A stretch of 64,000 bases of DNA from Lathyrus oleraceus (Eukaryota; Streptophyta; Magnoliopsida; Fabales; Fabaceae), in assembly GCF_024323335.1 (NCBI RefSeq), contig NC_066579.1:3177001-3241000 (forward strand). Reading direction: 5' to 3'. The stretch's first letter is position 1. Each line of letters begins with the position of its first letter. The translations under genes were made by a program, and so were the position numbers. This document shows, piece after piece, positions 33,278 through 46,400 of the stretch. The notes under the pieces were generated by a model that saw only the letters and a program-made list of their open reading frames with translations, was not told the DNA's origin and did not search any database.

Positions 33278-33591
33278 GGGCAAAGGAAGTTGAAGCAAAA
33301 GCTCTGGCCGATGCTGCTGCTGCTGCCGAAGCTGAAGCACATGCTGCTGCCGAAGCTGAAGCACAGGCTGCTGCTGAAGCTGAAGCAAAGGCTGCTGCTG
33401 AAGCACAACAGGCTCTGACTCAGGGGGAGTCCTCATCAGTTGTTCCTATGGTTCTCCAGACGCTGGAAGAACTGAAGAAAGATCAGAAGGAACTCCGTGC
33501 CAGAATGGATAAACAAGACACTGTCAACGACAACATTCAGAACATGCTAGCTCAATTGCTTCAGAGGATGCCTCCGCCTCCCAACCCCTAG

Positions 33592-33999
33592 GCACTTAGG
33601 ATTTTGTTTACTTGCTTTGTTTCTGATGTTTAATTGTTCTTTTTGACCTTGTCTCTGTTGCCTTTTATCTGAATACAATGTTTTTCTCTTGCATTATTTT
33701 TTTTGCTATGTCTTTTTGATTCTGACAAAAAGGGGGAGAAGTCATTAATAGCTCTGATGAAAATACTGTCTAAATACCTTAAGCACTCTGCAACATATTT
33801 TTCTTAAAAATAAATTTATCTAACACTAGACTTAAGAAATTGCAGAAGGTATCAAGAAACCTCATTGCTTGGAAGCTCTGGTAAGAACTTCTGAACTCCC
33901 TAGCCTATCTCAGGGGGAGCTCTTGTCTATCTGATCTGATATTGTTTATGTTTCATCTGCTAAATAAGTTTGTTTTGTCATCATCAAAAAGGGGGAGAT
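33592..33999 (+). promoter_or_regulatory. E2 3' untranslated region with repeated polypurine tracts
   Basis: The true polypurine tract AAAAAGGGGGAGAT (33986-33999) abuts the 3' LTR. A near copy AAAAAGGGGGAGAA lies at 33727-33740 and a shorter CAGGGGGAG at 33911-33919. The tract primes plus-strand DNA synthesis; the extra copies may be redundant primers or relics. Confidence 0.85.
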
Positions 34000-35076
34000 T
34001 GTAAGAACAAAAATTGTTCTACAACAGATTCCATGATTTTGATGATAACAAAGAATGAAACCAAAAATGGCACCCTAACGAAAAGTTTCTAAGTGTGCAG
34101 GGTTCTAAGGAAAGAAGGAAGAAATCATCAGATACAGAATCATATCAGATACAAATTATCAGAAGACCAGGAGCATCTGAAGAAGAAACACGTTCAAGAA
34201 AGTCTAACTCTGAGCAAAACAGTAAAATATCAGGAGCATCTGAACAAGAAGTACGCTCTAGAAGTTCTGACTCTGAACAACGGTATGTCAAACTCCAGAA
34301 GCTCTCAGCGCTATCTGAAGAAACCATCAGAACTCAAAGAGATCAACATCAGAAGTTAAATAGCAAGATTCCAAGAAACATGAAGACTCTGATCATGGAT
34401 TTCCTAATAAAGAAAAAGTAACGTTAACTTCAAATAAAGGCTTGGCAATGGATTTCCTAATACAGAAAGAGACGTTAAACTCCAAATTCAAATGAAAATG
34501 AACTATATTTGGAAAGTAGTCATTCGAGGAGAGAAAGTTGTCTTGGCAAGAAGCTATATACGTTATGGCTTTAATTCAAATAATTATCCATCAACTTCAA
34601 CGACTACTTCACTCCTATATAAAGGACTGCAAATCAACATTGAGTACACACATGAATTTACTGAAACATCAACACACATAAACACGTTTTATTCTCTCAA
34701 TCTTCACGAAGCTCTTGCTTAGAACGTGAAACACTTTGTTCTTACTGTTGTAATATTTGCTTATCTTAGAAGCACTCTAGATTACATAAGTCTTTATCCT
34801 TGTTTTTATTTCCTCAAGTGACTCTGCGAAGTCTGTATACTTGAGAGGACTAAGAGATCTTTCTCTTAGACGTTGTTTGTAATCAATCTTTCAAGATTAG
34901 TGGATTAAGTCCTTGTTGAAGGCGAAATCACCTTGGCCGGGTGGACTGGAGTAGCTTTATGTTATAAGCGAACCAGTATAAATTCCTTGTGTGATTTTTA
35001 TTTTGAAAAAGCGCTTATTTTCCAAACAATTGAAACCCCCCCCCCCCCCCCCGCTTTCTTGGTTTTCTCATCTTCA
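34000..35076 (+). repeat. E2 3' LTR
   Basis: 1077 bp, nearly identical to the 5' LTR. It carries a longer C run (about 16 C at 35036-35052) before the end CTCATCTTCA. It is followed by the CAAAT target duplicate. Confidence 0.95.
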
Positions 35077-35081
35077 CAAAT

Positions 35082-38000
35082 TTGGACTAATCATTTGATG
35101 GGCCTATGCGCACCCATGCAACTGCTTACCTCAATTTGCCAAATTTGGAAACTTGAATGGAGTGTGCAATTAACACTTGAATCTTCTATAAATTGAAGCT
35201 CAATTGCTCATAATCAACACACACACTGCGCAAGCTTTGATTCCCCACAGAAAACCCTTCACATTGAGAGGAAAAACCTGAAAATTTCAGTTGAATTTGA
35301 GCTTGAATCTCCACTGTTTTGGAATTCAATTCTCCAGGAGTCCTTTGATTCTAAGCCATTCCATTCCATTTTTGTAAGCAATTGGAGTGAAGTAAAGCAC
35401 GATTCAGATCAAGATCTAGCAAGCTCAGACCTCCATTGAAGGTATTTTGCAGAAAACTTGATCTCTTCGATTCTCCTTGTTTCTTGCTCAATTCTCTTGA
35501 TTATTGTGTTGTCTGAAATCCTACCAATGTAGGCAAGGTGTTTGAGTTGTTTTGATGATGAATCGAAGCAACTCAGATCATGAACCTCATTTTTCAATTC
35601 CACATATCTCTCAATATAGTTGGAATTGGAAGAAATGGAGGTGATATTCTTGCTCAGTGATGTTTTCTCTTTAAAATTATGTCCCTGTTTGAAATTTTGG
35701 TGATGGTTGATGATGACCAGTCCGGCGAGGCTCCCCGGAGAAGACAACCGGAGCTCTGGCTCCAGTGATGATGTGGTTGAGGTCTAGACCGTGTGATCCA
35801 ATCCATGTGTTCTAATCTTGACCGTGCATTGTGGTTAACAAGTTTGCCACGCAGTTGACTAGCGCCTTGGTGGAACGCGCACTGTGGATCTGATGAGGGA
35901 GATCTGATGGTCCACGTATTTTTGTAATTTCTGATTTTTCTTTTTATTTCATTTTCTTCAATAATTCATATTAAATTCAATATTGATCCAAAAAATATGG
36001 GACTTTCACCAAAAAATTTCAAATATTTTTCTCTTTCATATTCTGAATTAAAATTATTTTTTTTGGATCATTATTAATATTTTTCATGAATTAATTGATT
36101 TTTCATTTGTTTTTAATTGTTTAAAAATAGTTTTAAGCGTCCAAAAATTATGAAATTTTTTATCCAAGGTCCTTTGACCTTGTTTGACCTATGATAAATC
36201 ACATGGCCATTTATTTGGTATTTTGATGTGATTTTAGGATTTGGACAAAACATATTTTGTATTTAATGTATTATTTTAATATTTTTAATTGAATAAATGC
36301 TATTTTAATTGTGTTGACCATTTGGATTGACTTGTTGGAGTTTCCCACCTGTTGTTGGGCCTTGGTCAAGGTTGATTTGACTTTGTCAAGTTAATATTAT
36401 TGGATTTAGGGGATTGATGGAATGTACATTCCATCTCCCAAAATGAATGAATAATATTAATTTGGTAAAAGTTCTCCTTTGACCAATTTGTGATCTCATT
36501 CATCCCTTTCCCTATTCATCTAACCCCCCTTCTTCTTCCATTCATTTCAATTGGCCAATGAAATCTCAAAAGTCCTAATGCTAGTTGATTAAAAGATTAA
36601 CATGAGTATGGATGAGATTAGGCCACACCTTTGCATATTTTTTGTGTGTGGTATGTTTAATGAGTATAGTTCTTAATACTATGTCTCTAACATACGTTAA
36701 CACCAAAAGTTTATTGCCCGACCTCAAATAGTTGTGACTTCTACATAAGTCCAATTACGATTGCTTAACATAACGCTAAATTTGTGACTTAAAAGGCATA
36801 AGCATTCTAGTTAGTGAGATCGTAAGTCTTTCCTCTTCCATGGTATTGCGTGGAAACTTGGCCTTCTTTCCTTCCTTTGGAAGATGTTTTGGTTCAAGGA
36901 TCCATGCTTGTGGAAAGTGGGTTGAGTGTTCTCCAAAGAATGTCTTGAAATCAAAAGCAAAATAAAACTAACTATTAACTTGCTAACCATTAACCTTTAC
37001 TTTCAAGCTTTTACTTTTAATGCAATTTATTTTTATTATCATTTGTCATTGTACATATCATTATAATTGTTTATGTTTATGCAATTTTCACTTTGTCCAC
37101 TTGGACCATGTTGTGTGATATACTTTGTTGTCTTGTTTGTTTGTTTGGTCTTTGACCACTGATGCACAAAATAATAACAAAAACCCTAAAAGACTTTTTG
37201 AGTGGACTATTGTTTGATCTCCCCAATTGGACTTAGAATATAGACAACATTCCTTTGCTAATGGACTTGGCCAATGCCAATTTGTTGAAAGACCCAGAGC
37301 TTGCAAGTTTGAATTCATCTGATACATCATTCTAGGTCTCTCCAGATTCATCTGCAACATTGACCCTTGTTAAGCTGTTATGTTGAACCTGTGACTTGTG
37401 GATTTCATCTGCTACATGGGCTATTTTGACAAAGATCATGAAGTGGATAAGCTTGGATGGGACCATCTTTATTTGATGCCTTTGCTCTTCAAGATTGGTA
37501 TAATTGTGCATTTGTGTGTTGCTTGATTCTAAAAAAAGTCCAAGGGAATTCCGGGTTTCTATTGACATACTTGTCTATTGGATTGCTCCCATTTGATCAG
37601 ATCTTTTCAACTTTAAACTTTTAAATTTCTTGTATCTAGGGTAGTCTCTTCATCTTCTCCCCATTTCTTTAATTTCAAAATCTCTCCCTCCATTTTTAAA
37701 AATCTTCTTTGTGTGAACTACTTTTGTTCTAAACTTTGACCACTTTCAAAAAGGTAGAAACTTTGGCCTTATGCCATTGCATTTTTTTAAAACTCATCTT
37801 CTTAAATCAAACTTGTAAATAAATTTGACTATATTTGACTTAAACCTTCAAAAAGCCAAAAGAACTAAAGTCATTCAAACCATTTTTAGGCCATTGTGCC
37901 TTTCAAACTTAATTTTTGTTAAAACCAACATACTCACTTTGAAGTTTCTAGCACAAACTACGAGGTTTTGATCCCTCATTTTTATATTGGTACGTAGGCA

Positions 38001-38085
38001 CAAGACCGAAGGTCTTGTCAAACACAAAAATATAATTAATCAATTCTTTTCTCACCCCCTTGTTCTATTTGTTTGTAAACATCAC
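35082..38085 (+). repeat. Ogre 5' LTR, second part, and leader
   Basis: Continues the LTR after E2. It includes phrases shared, inverted, with the solo LTR at 54835-60971: TTGTGACTTCTACATAAGTC (about 36731) and CTACGAGGTTTTGATCC (about 37957). The conserved LTR end (CTAATACCTTCCC block) and a tRNA primer binding site are not seen before ORF1, so the LTR end and PBS seem deleted around 38080. No host gene is visible; the short ORFs here show nothing recognisable. The right boundary is approximate. Confidence 0.6.
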
Positions 38086-38207
38086 TTTGTTTGCCTTGTG
38101 TATGATCCCTTACTTGTGATTGTTGCATTCATGCATTTCATGCGCATCATAACATTCATCACAAAATTTCAAGGAACTAAGGTGTCATTTGCAAATATTT
38201 TTAGACC

Positions 38208-39710
38208 ATGGATGATGGACGAAGGAACACTAAGAAGTACAGTTTCAGATGTCCTGACTTGAAAGAGTTAAGGAAGCTAGCATCTTTTGTATTAGATCCC
38301 TTGGATTTTAAACAACGTCATGGGAAGCTTCTGTCCATCTTGTCTGCTGATGTAGTTGAACAATTGTTGAGTGTATTGGTGCAGTTCTATAATCCTCTCT
38401 ACCATTGTTTCACTTTCCCGGATTTTCAGCTTGTGCCTACCTTGGAGGAGTATTCTCATCTTTTGGGGATACTTGTTTCTAGTAGAGTGCCTTTTAGTGG
38501 ATTAGAGGAGATTCCCCAATCTAGTATTATTGCTGAAGCTCTTCACTTGAAGAAGTCTGAGATAGAGGCTCATTGGGTGAAGAAAGGAGGGTTATTTGGA
38601 TTACCATCTGTTTTCCTCATCAAGGAAGCTACCACTTTTGCTCAAGCTGGTAGTGTGGATACCTTTGAAGCTATCTTTGTGCTGCTCATCTATGGATTAG
38701 CTTTGTTCCCTAACATTGACGATTTTGTTGATGTTAACGCCATTAGACTTTTCTTAATTGGGAATCATGTGCCTACTTTGTTGGGTGATATGTATTTCTC
38801 TTTGCATCTAAGGAATTCTAAGGGTGGTGAAACGATCGTCTGTTGTATTCCTCTTCTGTACAAGTGGTTTATTTCGCACTTGCCTCAGACACCTGCTTTT
38901 GTGGAGAACAAACAATGTCTAAGGTGGTCTCAGAGACTTACGTCTCTCACTAATGATGATATAGTTTGGTATGACCCATCCTTAAGCCATTTGGAGATTA
39001 TTGATAGTTATGATGAATTCTCTAATGTGCCTCTCATTGGTACACAAGGAGGAATTAACTACAACCCTGCTTTGGCTCGTCGTCAACTTGAGTTCCCCTT
39101 GAGAGACAAACCTAATAACACTTTATTAGAAGGTCTTTTATATCAAGAGGGTAAAGATCCTCAACATTTGAAGCATAAGATTGTGCATGCTTGGCATAAT
39201 GTGTATAGGAAAGAAAGATCCGAGCTTGGTCTGCACAATTGTGTAGCTTTTGAAGCTTACACTCTTTGGGTGAAGAAAAGAGCTATGGAGTTGAAGATGC
39301 CTTATCCATGCGAAAGACCTATGTCTATGGTTGTGGTTGAGCCATTAACTCTCCCTAACCAAGATATATAGGAGTTGGAAGACGCGCTCATCAAGATGAA
39401 ACAAGAGAAGGATATGTGGGAAGAGCGTTTCCATGCTTTGAGCAAGAAACATGAAGAGTTGCTATTGGAGTCTAAGGACAAAGACACACTGATTGAGCTA
39501 CTTGAAGACCGGGTGACGAAGAGACAGAGAGAGCCAAAGGTTTCATCTTCTAGCATGCCTTAGCCTTCTGTTGCTTGGAATAAGATTGTTGACCAGCTTG
39601 TCCTCGAGAAGACTCAGATGAAGGCTTCTTTTGAGACCGAGATTCTTCGCATTCGAAGGAAGTATGTGCCTTCAGCCAGATCTTCTGACACTGTTGTTAG
39701 GGATCCTTAG
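38208..39710 (+). pseudogene. Ogre ORF1, two in-frame stops
   Basis: The extra ORF before gag that distinguishes Ogre elements. The first 387 residues match the Ogre ORF1 type I know (plant-mobile-domain-like, DUF7745 type): FRCPDLKELRKLASF, YNPLYHCFTFPDFQL-VPTLEEYSHLLG, WFISHLPQTPAF and ELGLHNCVAFEAYTLWVKKRA. TAG at 39369-39371 and 39561-39563 break one continuous frame that runs on through a coiled coil (EEELLLESKDKDTLIELLEDRV region) to 39708-39710. Its role in the element is not established. Apart from the two stops it is well kept. Confidence 0.82.
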
Positions 39711-39937
39711 GATGACTAGTCTCCTTTTCTTTTGTATCTTTTATTTTGGTTTCTGAAATTGTACTCAGTGTAATCCTTCCAATTTATATAAATGAAAATA
39801 GATTTTTGGTCATATCAAAATTATTGCAATTGCCATTTCAATTTTTATATATATATTTGCAAATGATATAGTAGGTTCCTTGGGAAATAAAAATAATCAA
39901 GCATTGCATTTCATGCATCATTTGCATAAGCAGGTTT

Positions 39938-42093
39938 TTGCCAGGTGTCTGGTTGGTGTTATTATGTGCTTTAGCCAAGCTGACTCACCGGTACAACACT
40001 CGAGCCAATCATTCAAAGATTATGGAGCACCTTGAGCAAGAGAACCGAGACTTGAAAGAGGAGATTGCCCGACTGACTGCCATGATGGACCATCTGAAGT
40101 GGTTACCTCTACAGTGCCTGCTGCCACCACCCACTTTGCTCCGAATCTGCCTGCTGGGTTCCCTTGGGGAATGTCTCCGAATTTTGTGCCAGAGGGTTTC
40201 GCTCCCACCTTTGCTTCCATGTCGGCATCTAGCCTGATCATGTCTGTGCCACCTCCCGTTGTGCATACTTTACCGCGTGTAGAAGACACCATCTATCATT
40301 CCGAGCCATCTAAGGGCCCGAACGTCTATGAGAAGATGGATGAAATGAAGGATCAATTCCTTGAACTACGCAAGGAATTGAAAACGCTGAGAGGCAAAGA
40401 TCTGTTTGGGAAGAGTGCTGCTGAACTGTGCTTAGTGCCTAACGTAAAAATCCTAGTCAAATTCAAAGTGCCTGACTTTGAGAAGTATAAGGGAAACTCT
40501 TGTCCACTCAGTCATCTTGTGATGTATGCCCGCAAGATGTCAACCCAGACAGATAATGATCAACTACTGACTCATTATTTCCAGGATAGCCTGACAGGTG
40601 TTGCGCTCCGGTGGTATATGGGGCTAGATAGTGCAAGCATCCGCACTTTCAATGATCTAGGAGAGGCTTTTGTGAAACAGTACAAATACAATGTGGATAT
40701 GGAGCCAGATAGGGACCAACTGAGGTTTATGTCTCAGAAAGACAAGGAGACATTTAAAGAGTATGCCCAGCGTTGGAGGGAGTTGGCTGCTCAGATTACT
40801 CCTCCTTTAAAGGAGAAGGAGATGACGAAGATCTTTGTCAAAACCCTGAATTCATTTTATTATGAACGTATGATCGCCAGTGCCCCCAGTGATTTGACCG
40901 AAATGGTAAACTTGGGGATGAGACTTGAAGAAGGGGTCCGTGAATGACAGTTGTCAAAATAAGAGGCATCAACTAGCAAGAAGTATGGGAGCAATTTTAG
41001 CAAGAGGAAGGAAAATGAAACAAATGCAATAAGCAGTGGGAGGCAGAGGAGGCCTAAAGCAAGAAGGAATTTACCACCCCGTCAACATCATCATCATCAA
41101 GTGTCTTCTATTATTCCAGTGTTTTCAAATCAACCAACAACACCAATTCAACAACAACAACATCAGTATCAAAATCAACGTCAACAACAACAACCGCAAC
41201 AAAGAACAAACACCTACAACAACAACAATTTCAACAACAATCATCACCAGCAACAAAACTTCGAGAGGAAGAAGGTCTATTTTGACCCTATTCCTATGTC
41301 ATATGCCGAGCTGTACCCATATTTAGTCCTCAAGAATTTGATTCAACCGAGGAATCCGCCACAGATCCCAGAACCACTTCCATGGTTGTATAAACCCGAG
41401 CTTCGCTGTGGTTTTCACTAGGGCGCACCTGGGCACGATATTGGGAACTGTTATCCGTTGAAATACGAGGTACAAAAGCTTATGAATAGTGGCATGGTGT
41501 CTTTTGAAGACCGCACACCTAAGGTGAAAGCTAATCCCTTGCCCGCTCATGGGAATACCTCAGTGAATATGATGGACGACTGTCCAGGTGAATATAAAGT
41601 TTTTGATGTGCGTTTCATTCGTGGATCCTTGGTGCAGGTACACAAGGACATCTATATGGTGAGTGAATATGAACATGATCACGAAGGTTGTGATATTTGT
41701 AGTGTGAACCCAAGGGGGTGCGTTATTGTCGAAAGGGACATCCAACGTCTGATGGATGAAGGCATGATTCAGATTTGTCAATCTCGTCATAAAGATGACG
41801 ATGTTAATGTCATTGTTCCCGTTTTCAAGCAACCAGAGAGGTTGGTGATGCAATATGATAGCAGCAAGAACGTCAGCAATAGATCAATTTTGCCATTGGT
41901 AATACGGTTGGCGGGCCCAGTCCCGTATGCATTTGATAAGGTTGTATCGTATCAATACAATGCTACGATGATTGAGAAAGGTCAAGAGGTCCCGTTGCCT
42001 ACGACCAGTTCAGTAGTAAGCATTGCAGCTGTTACGAAGGTGACCCGTAATGGTCGAGTTTTTGGGCCAGTTGTCCTAGAGAGTAAGGAATAA
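39938..42093 (+). pseudogene. Ogre gag, broken
   Basis: An N-terminal coiled coil (HRYNTRANHSKIMEHLEQENRDL region) lies in another frame and joins near 40095 by a frameshift. The main frame from 40099 has the Retrotrans_gag core FQDSLTGVALRWYMGL and FNDLGEAFVKQYKYN. TGA at 40945-40947 and a TAA shortly after follow, then a Gln/Asn-rich region. A zinc-knuckle-like CGFH...GAPGHDIGNC motif is split by TAG at 41419-41421, and the C-terminus ends in TAA at 42091-42093. This is the nucleocapsid precursor of an Ogre element, disabled by at least four stops and one shift. Confidence 0.85.
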
Positions 42094-43252
42094 TTGATTG
42101 TTGGTAAGAAGGCGGAGGTGCCTAGTGTATATCCTGTTGGTTGTTCAAGAGATAAGTCTGGTGAATCCAGCAATTTGAAAGCCAATAGTGATGATGATGA
42201 GGTGCTCCGACTGATTAAAATAAGTGAATTCAACGTGGTTGAGCAGTTGCTTCAGACTCCCTCAAAGATTTCCGTGCTGTCTCTGCTTTTAAATTCTGAA
42301 GCGCACAGAGAAGCACTCTAGAGAGTTCTTGAACAGGAATACGTGGATCAAGATGTTACTGTGCTCAATTTGATCATATTATAGCTAACATCACTTCGTG
42401 CAACAATTTGAGCTTTTGCGATGAAGAACTCCCTGAAGAGGGAAGGAATCAGAATCTGGCTTTGCATATTTCGATGAATTGCAAAGAAGATGCTTTTTCA
42501 AATGTGCTAGTTGATACTGGGTCATCACTCAACATGCTTCCAAAGTCAACATTGTCAAAGTTATCGTATCAATGAGCTCCCATGAGATACAGTGGGGTAA
42601 TTGTCAAAGCCTTCGATGGCTCTCGCAAGACTGTCATTGGAGAAGTGGACCTTCCAGTCAAGATAGGTCCGAGTGATTTTCAGATAACTTTCCAGGTAAT
42701 GGATATTCAACCGGCCTATAGCTGTTTGTTGGGAAGGCCATGGATTCATGAAGCAGGGGCTGTTACTTCCACTCTGCACCAAAAGCTCAAATTTGTCAAG
42801 AATGGCAAGTTGGTGATTGTGGGAGGTGAGAAAGCACTGTTGGTCAGCCATCTGTCATCTTTTTCATATGTGGAAGCTGAGGATGAGGTTGGGACGCCGT
42901 TCCAAGCTTTGTCTATTGCTGCTGAGAAGAGAGTTGGGGAACATATGTCCTCTCTAAAAGATGCGCAGAAGATTGTTGAAGAAGGTCATGTTGATCAGTG
43001 GGGGCGCGTGGTAGAGGTCTCCGAGAACAAAGGAAGAACTGTTTTGGGGTTCCAGAAGGGCTCGTCAACCGTTAGATCATAAGAGATGCGAATCAGCTTC
43101 CGTAGCGGAGGGTTCATTCATGGGAATGAACAACACTCAGTTGCTATGCTAGAGGATAGTGAAGAGGAAGACTGCACCAACTTTGTTACGCGTGGAAAGA
43201 CATGCAACAATTGGATTGCTGTTGGTATTCCTGTTATTTTGCATCAATCTAA
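42094..43252 (+). pseudogene. Ogre aspartic protease region, broken
   Basis: Stretches in two frames lead to the protease active site VDTGSSLNMLPKSTLSKL, with DTG at 42513-42521. TGA follows soon (about 42573), then an open frame from 42582 to 43082 (FQITFQVMDIQPAYSCLLGRPWIH), the typical gypsy retropepsin flap/core. TAA closes it at 43080-43082. Coding-like sequence continues to the predicted splice donor at 43253. Confidence 0.8.
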
Positions 43253-43497
43253 GTAATTACTTTTATATGTTTTTAAAATCCTTCTCCTATGCCTAAGGGA
43301 GAAGTGAACATTTTTGGGCATTTTAAATTGATCATCAATAAAATTAATTCTATTCATCCACATCTTTGATGTTTATTTTTACTTTTTGCTTTATTCTGAA
43401 AATGGTAATCACAAAAAACATAAATATACAATATAATTGTCCACCTGCATAATATTTGGTCACAAATTCACTTCTCTAAAATCAAATCATCATGCAG
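43253..43497 (+). other. predicted Ogre intron between pro and rt
   Basis: AT-rich 245-base stretch with donor AAG|GTAATT-like context (GT at 43253) and acceptor CATCATGCAG at 43497. It lies where Ogre elements are known to carry an intron. No coding similarity inside. Exact splice sites are predicted from sequence only. Confidence 0.55.
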
Positions 43498-46400
43498 ATG
43501 GGTTCCTAACCCCATTAAATACAATGATCCTTCTCCTTCTCCAAATTTTGAATTCCCTGTGTTTGAGTCCGAGGAGGAAAGTGATGAAGAAGTGAGTGAT
43601 GAATTGTCTCGTCTTCTTGAGCAAGATGAGAAGATTATTCAGCCATTTGAAGAACAAATTGAGCTAGTCAACTTGGGTTCTGAAGATGATGTGAAGGAAG
43701 TCAAGATTGGGTCTCGATTGTGTCCAGATGCCAAGAAGGGGTTGATTGATCTTCTTTGAGAATATTCAGATGTGTTTGCTTGGTCCTATCAAGACATGCC
43801 TGGGTTGGATTCTGATATTGTGGAGCATAGATTGCCGTTAAAGCCAGAATGCCCTCCAGTCAAACAGAAGTTGAGAAGAACGCATCCTAATATGGCTGTG
43901 AAGATCAAAGAGGAAGTTCAAAAATAGATTGATGCCAGTTTTCTTGTAACTGCTGAATATCCGCAATGGGTGGCCAATATTATGCCAGTGCCGAAGAAAG
44001 ATAGAAAAGTCCGCATGTGTGTTGACTATAGAGATTTGAATAAAGCCAGTCTGAAAGACGATTTCCCTCTGCCACACATTGATATGTTGGTAGACAACAC
44101 TGCTAAATTCAAAGTCTTTTCATTTATGGATGGATTTTCTGGATATAATCAGATTAAGATGGCACCCGAGGATATGGAGAAGACCACATTCATTACACCC
44201 TAGGGAAAATTCTGTTATAGAGTGATGCCTTTCGGTCTAAAGAATGCTGGTGCAACTTACCAGAGAGCAATGACTACTCTTTTTCATGATATGATGCATA
44301 AAGAGATTGAAGTATATGTCGATGACATGATTGCTAAATCAATTGATGAAGAGGAACATGTTAAACATTTGTTGAAGTTATTCCAGCGTTTGAGAAAGTA
44401 TAAACTCCGCTTGAATCCCAATAAGTGTACTTTTGGTATTCGTTCTGGTAAGTTGTTGGGCTTTATTGTCAGTGAGAAAGGTATTGAGGTTGATCCTGCC
44501 AAGGTCAAAGCAATACAAGAGATGCCTGCGCCCAAAACTGAGAAGCAAGTCAGAGGTTTTCTCGGCCACTTGAATTATATTTCCAGATTCATTTCCCACA
44601 TGAACGCCACATGTGCGCCTATATTCAAGCTTCTTCGGAAAGATCAGTCTTGTGATTGGACCGAATACTGCCAGAAAGCATTTGATAGTATCAAGGAATA
44701 TTTGCTTGAACCTCCGATTTTGTCTCCACCTGTTGAAAGAAGACCGTTGATCATGTATTTATCTGTGTTAGAAGATAGTATGGGTTGTGTTCTTGGTCAG
44801 CAAGATGAGACTGGAAAGAAAGAATTTGCAATTTACTACCTAAGTAAGAAGTTCACCGACTGTGAGACTCGGTCTTCAATGCTTGAGAAGACTTGTTGCG
44901 CATTGGCTTGGGCCGCTAAGCGTTTGCGTCAGTATATGTTGAATCATACCACTTGGTTGATATCCAAAATGGATCCAATCAAGTATATATTTGAGAAGCC
45001 TGCTTTAACTGGGAGAATTGCCCGTTGGCAGATGTTGTTATCAGAGTATGATATTGAATACCGATCTCAGAAAGCGATCAAAGGTAGTATCTTGGCTGAC
45101 CATTTGGCTCACCAACCAATTGAAGATTACCAGTCAGTGCAGTATGATTTTCCTAATGAAGAGATTTTGTACTTGAAAATGAAAGATTATGATGAACCAT
45201 TGCTAGAAGAAGGGCCAGAACCTGGTTCCCGTTGGGGCATGGTATTTGATGGAGTTGTTAATCAATATGGAAATGGAATTCGGGCAGTAATTATCACTTC
45301 TCAAGGCACGCATCTACCATTTACAGTTAGATTGACTTTCAAGTGTACAAACAACGTGGCAAAATATGAAGCTTGCATTATGAGGCTTGAAGAGGCCATG
45401 AATCTCAGAATCAAGTATTTGGATGTCTTCGGTGATTCAGCTTTGGTAGTGAATTAGATCAAAGGAGAATGGGAGACGAATCAACCCGGTTTGATACCAT
45501 ATAGAGATTATGCGAGGAGGATTTCAACTTTCTTTACAAAGGTTGAGTTTCATCATATCCCTCGAGATGAGAACCGGATGGCAAATGCTCTTGCAACGTT
45601 GGCGTCAATGATTGTAGTGAAGTATTGGAATGAAGTTCCCAATTTATCTATGATGCGTCTCGATAGGCCAGCTCATGTGTTTACTGTTGAAGAGATCAAA
45701 GACAAGAAGCCGTGGTATTATGACATCAAATGTTTCCTCCAAAGTCAGATTTACCCGCCTGGGGCATCTTTGAAAGATAAGAAGACTTTGAGAAGATTAG
45801 CCGGTAATTTCTACTTGAATGGTGATATACTGTACAAGAGAAACTTCGACATGGTTTTGCTCAAATGCGTGGATAGACACGAAGCAGACTTGTTGATGAC
45901 CGAAGTGCATCAAGGTTCCTTTGGTAATCATTCCAATGGACATGCAATGGCGAAGAAGATGTTGCGAGCAGGTTACTATTGGCTGACAATGGAATCTGAC
46001 TGTTGCAAGTTTGTGAAGAAATGCCACAAGTGTCAAATCTATGCTGATAAGATTCATGTTCCTCTGACACTATTGAATGTTATCTCTTCCCCATGGCCCT
46101 TCTCCATGTGGGGAATTGATATGATTGAGCCCAAAGCTTCGAATGGACATCATTTCATTTTGGTGGAAATTGACTATTTCACTAAATGGGTTGAAGCGGC
46201 ATCGTATGCGAATGTAACCAAGCAAGTTGTTGTAAGGTTTATCATGAATCAGATTATATGCCATTATGGTGTGCCAAGTAAGATCATTACTGATAATGGG
46301 TCGAACTTGAATAACAATATGGTGGAAGCTCTTTGTAAAGATTTCAAGATTGCACATCATAATTCTTCTCCCTACAGACCCAAGATGAATAGGGCTGTTG

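Larger units (their letters stand above)
25660..35076 (+). mobile_element. E2: SIRE/Maximus-type Ty1/copia element, complete ends
   Basis: 9417 bp with both LTRs, PBS, gag, pol, env-like ORF and polypurine tract. The target duplication CAAAT lies at 25655-25659 and 35077-35081. The two LTRs differ at roughly ten substitutions in about 1.07 kb plus a poly-C length change, so it is a recent insertion. It is not autonomous: pol lacks most of integrase and has two stops. It is the youngest full-length event I can date here. Confidence 0.95.

Noticed and set aside
33197..33436. Gln/Leu-rich minus-strand ORF
   Set aside because: It is the antisense of the Ala/Glu-coding repeat in the E2 third ORF.
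37088..37568. Minus-strand ORFs in the Ogre LTR
   Set aside because: Non-coding LTR sequence; no domain recognised and no conservation in the inverted solo LTR.
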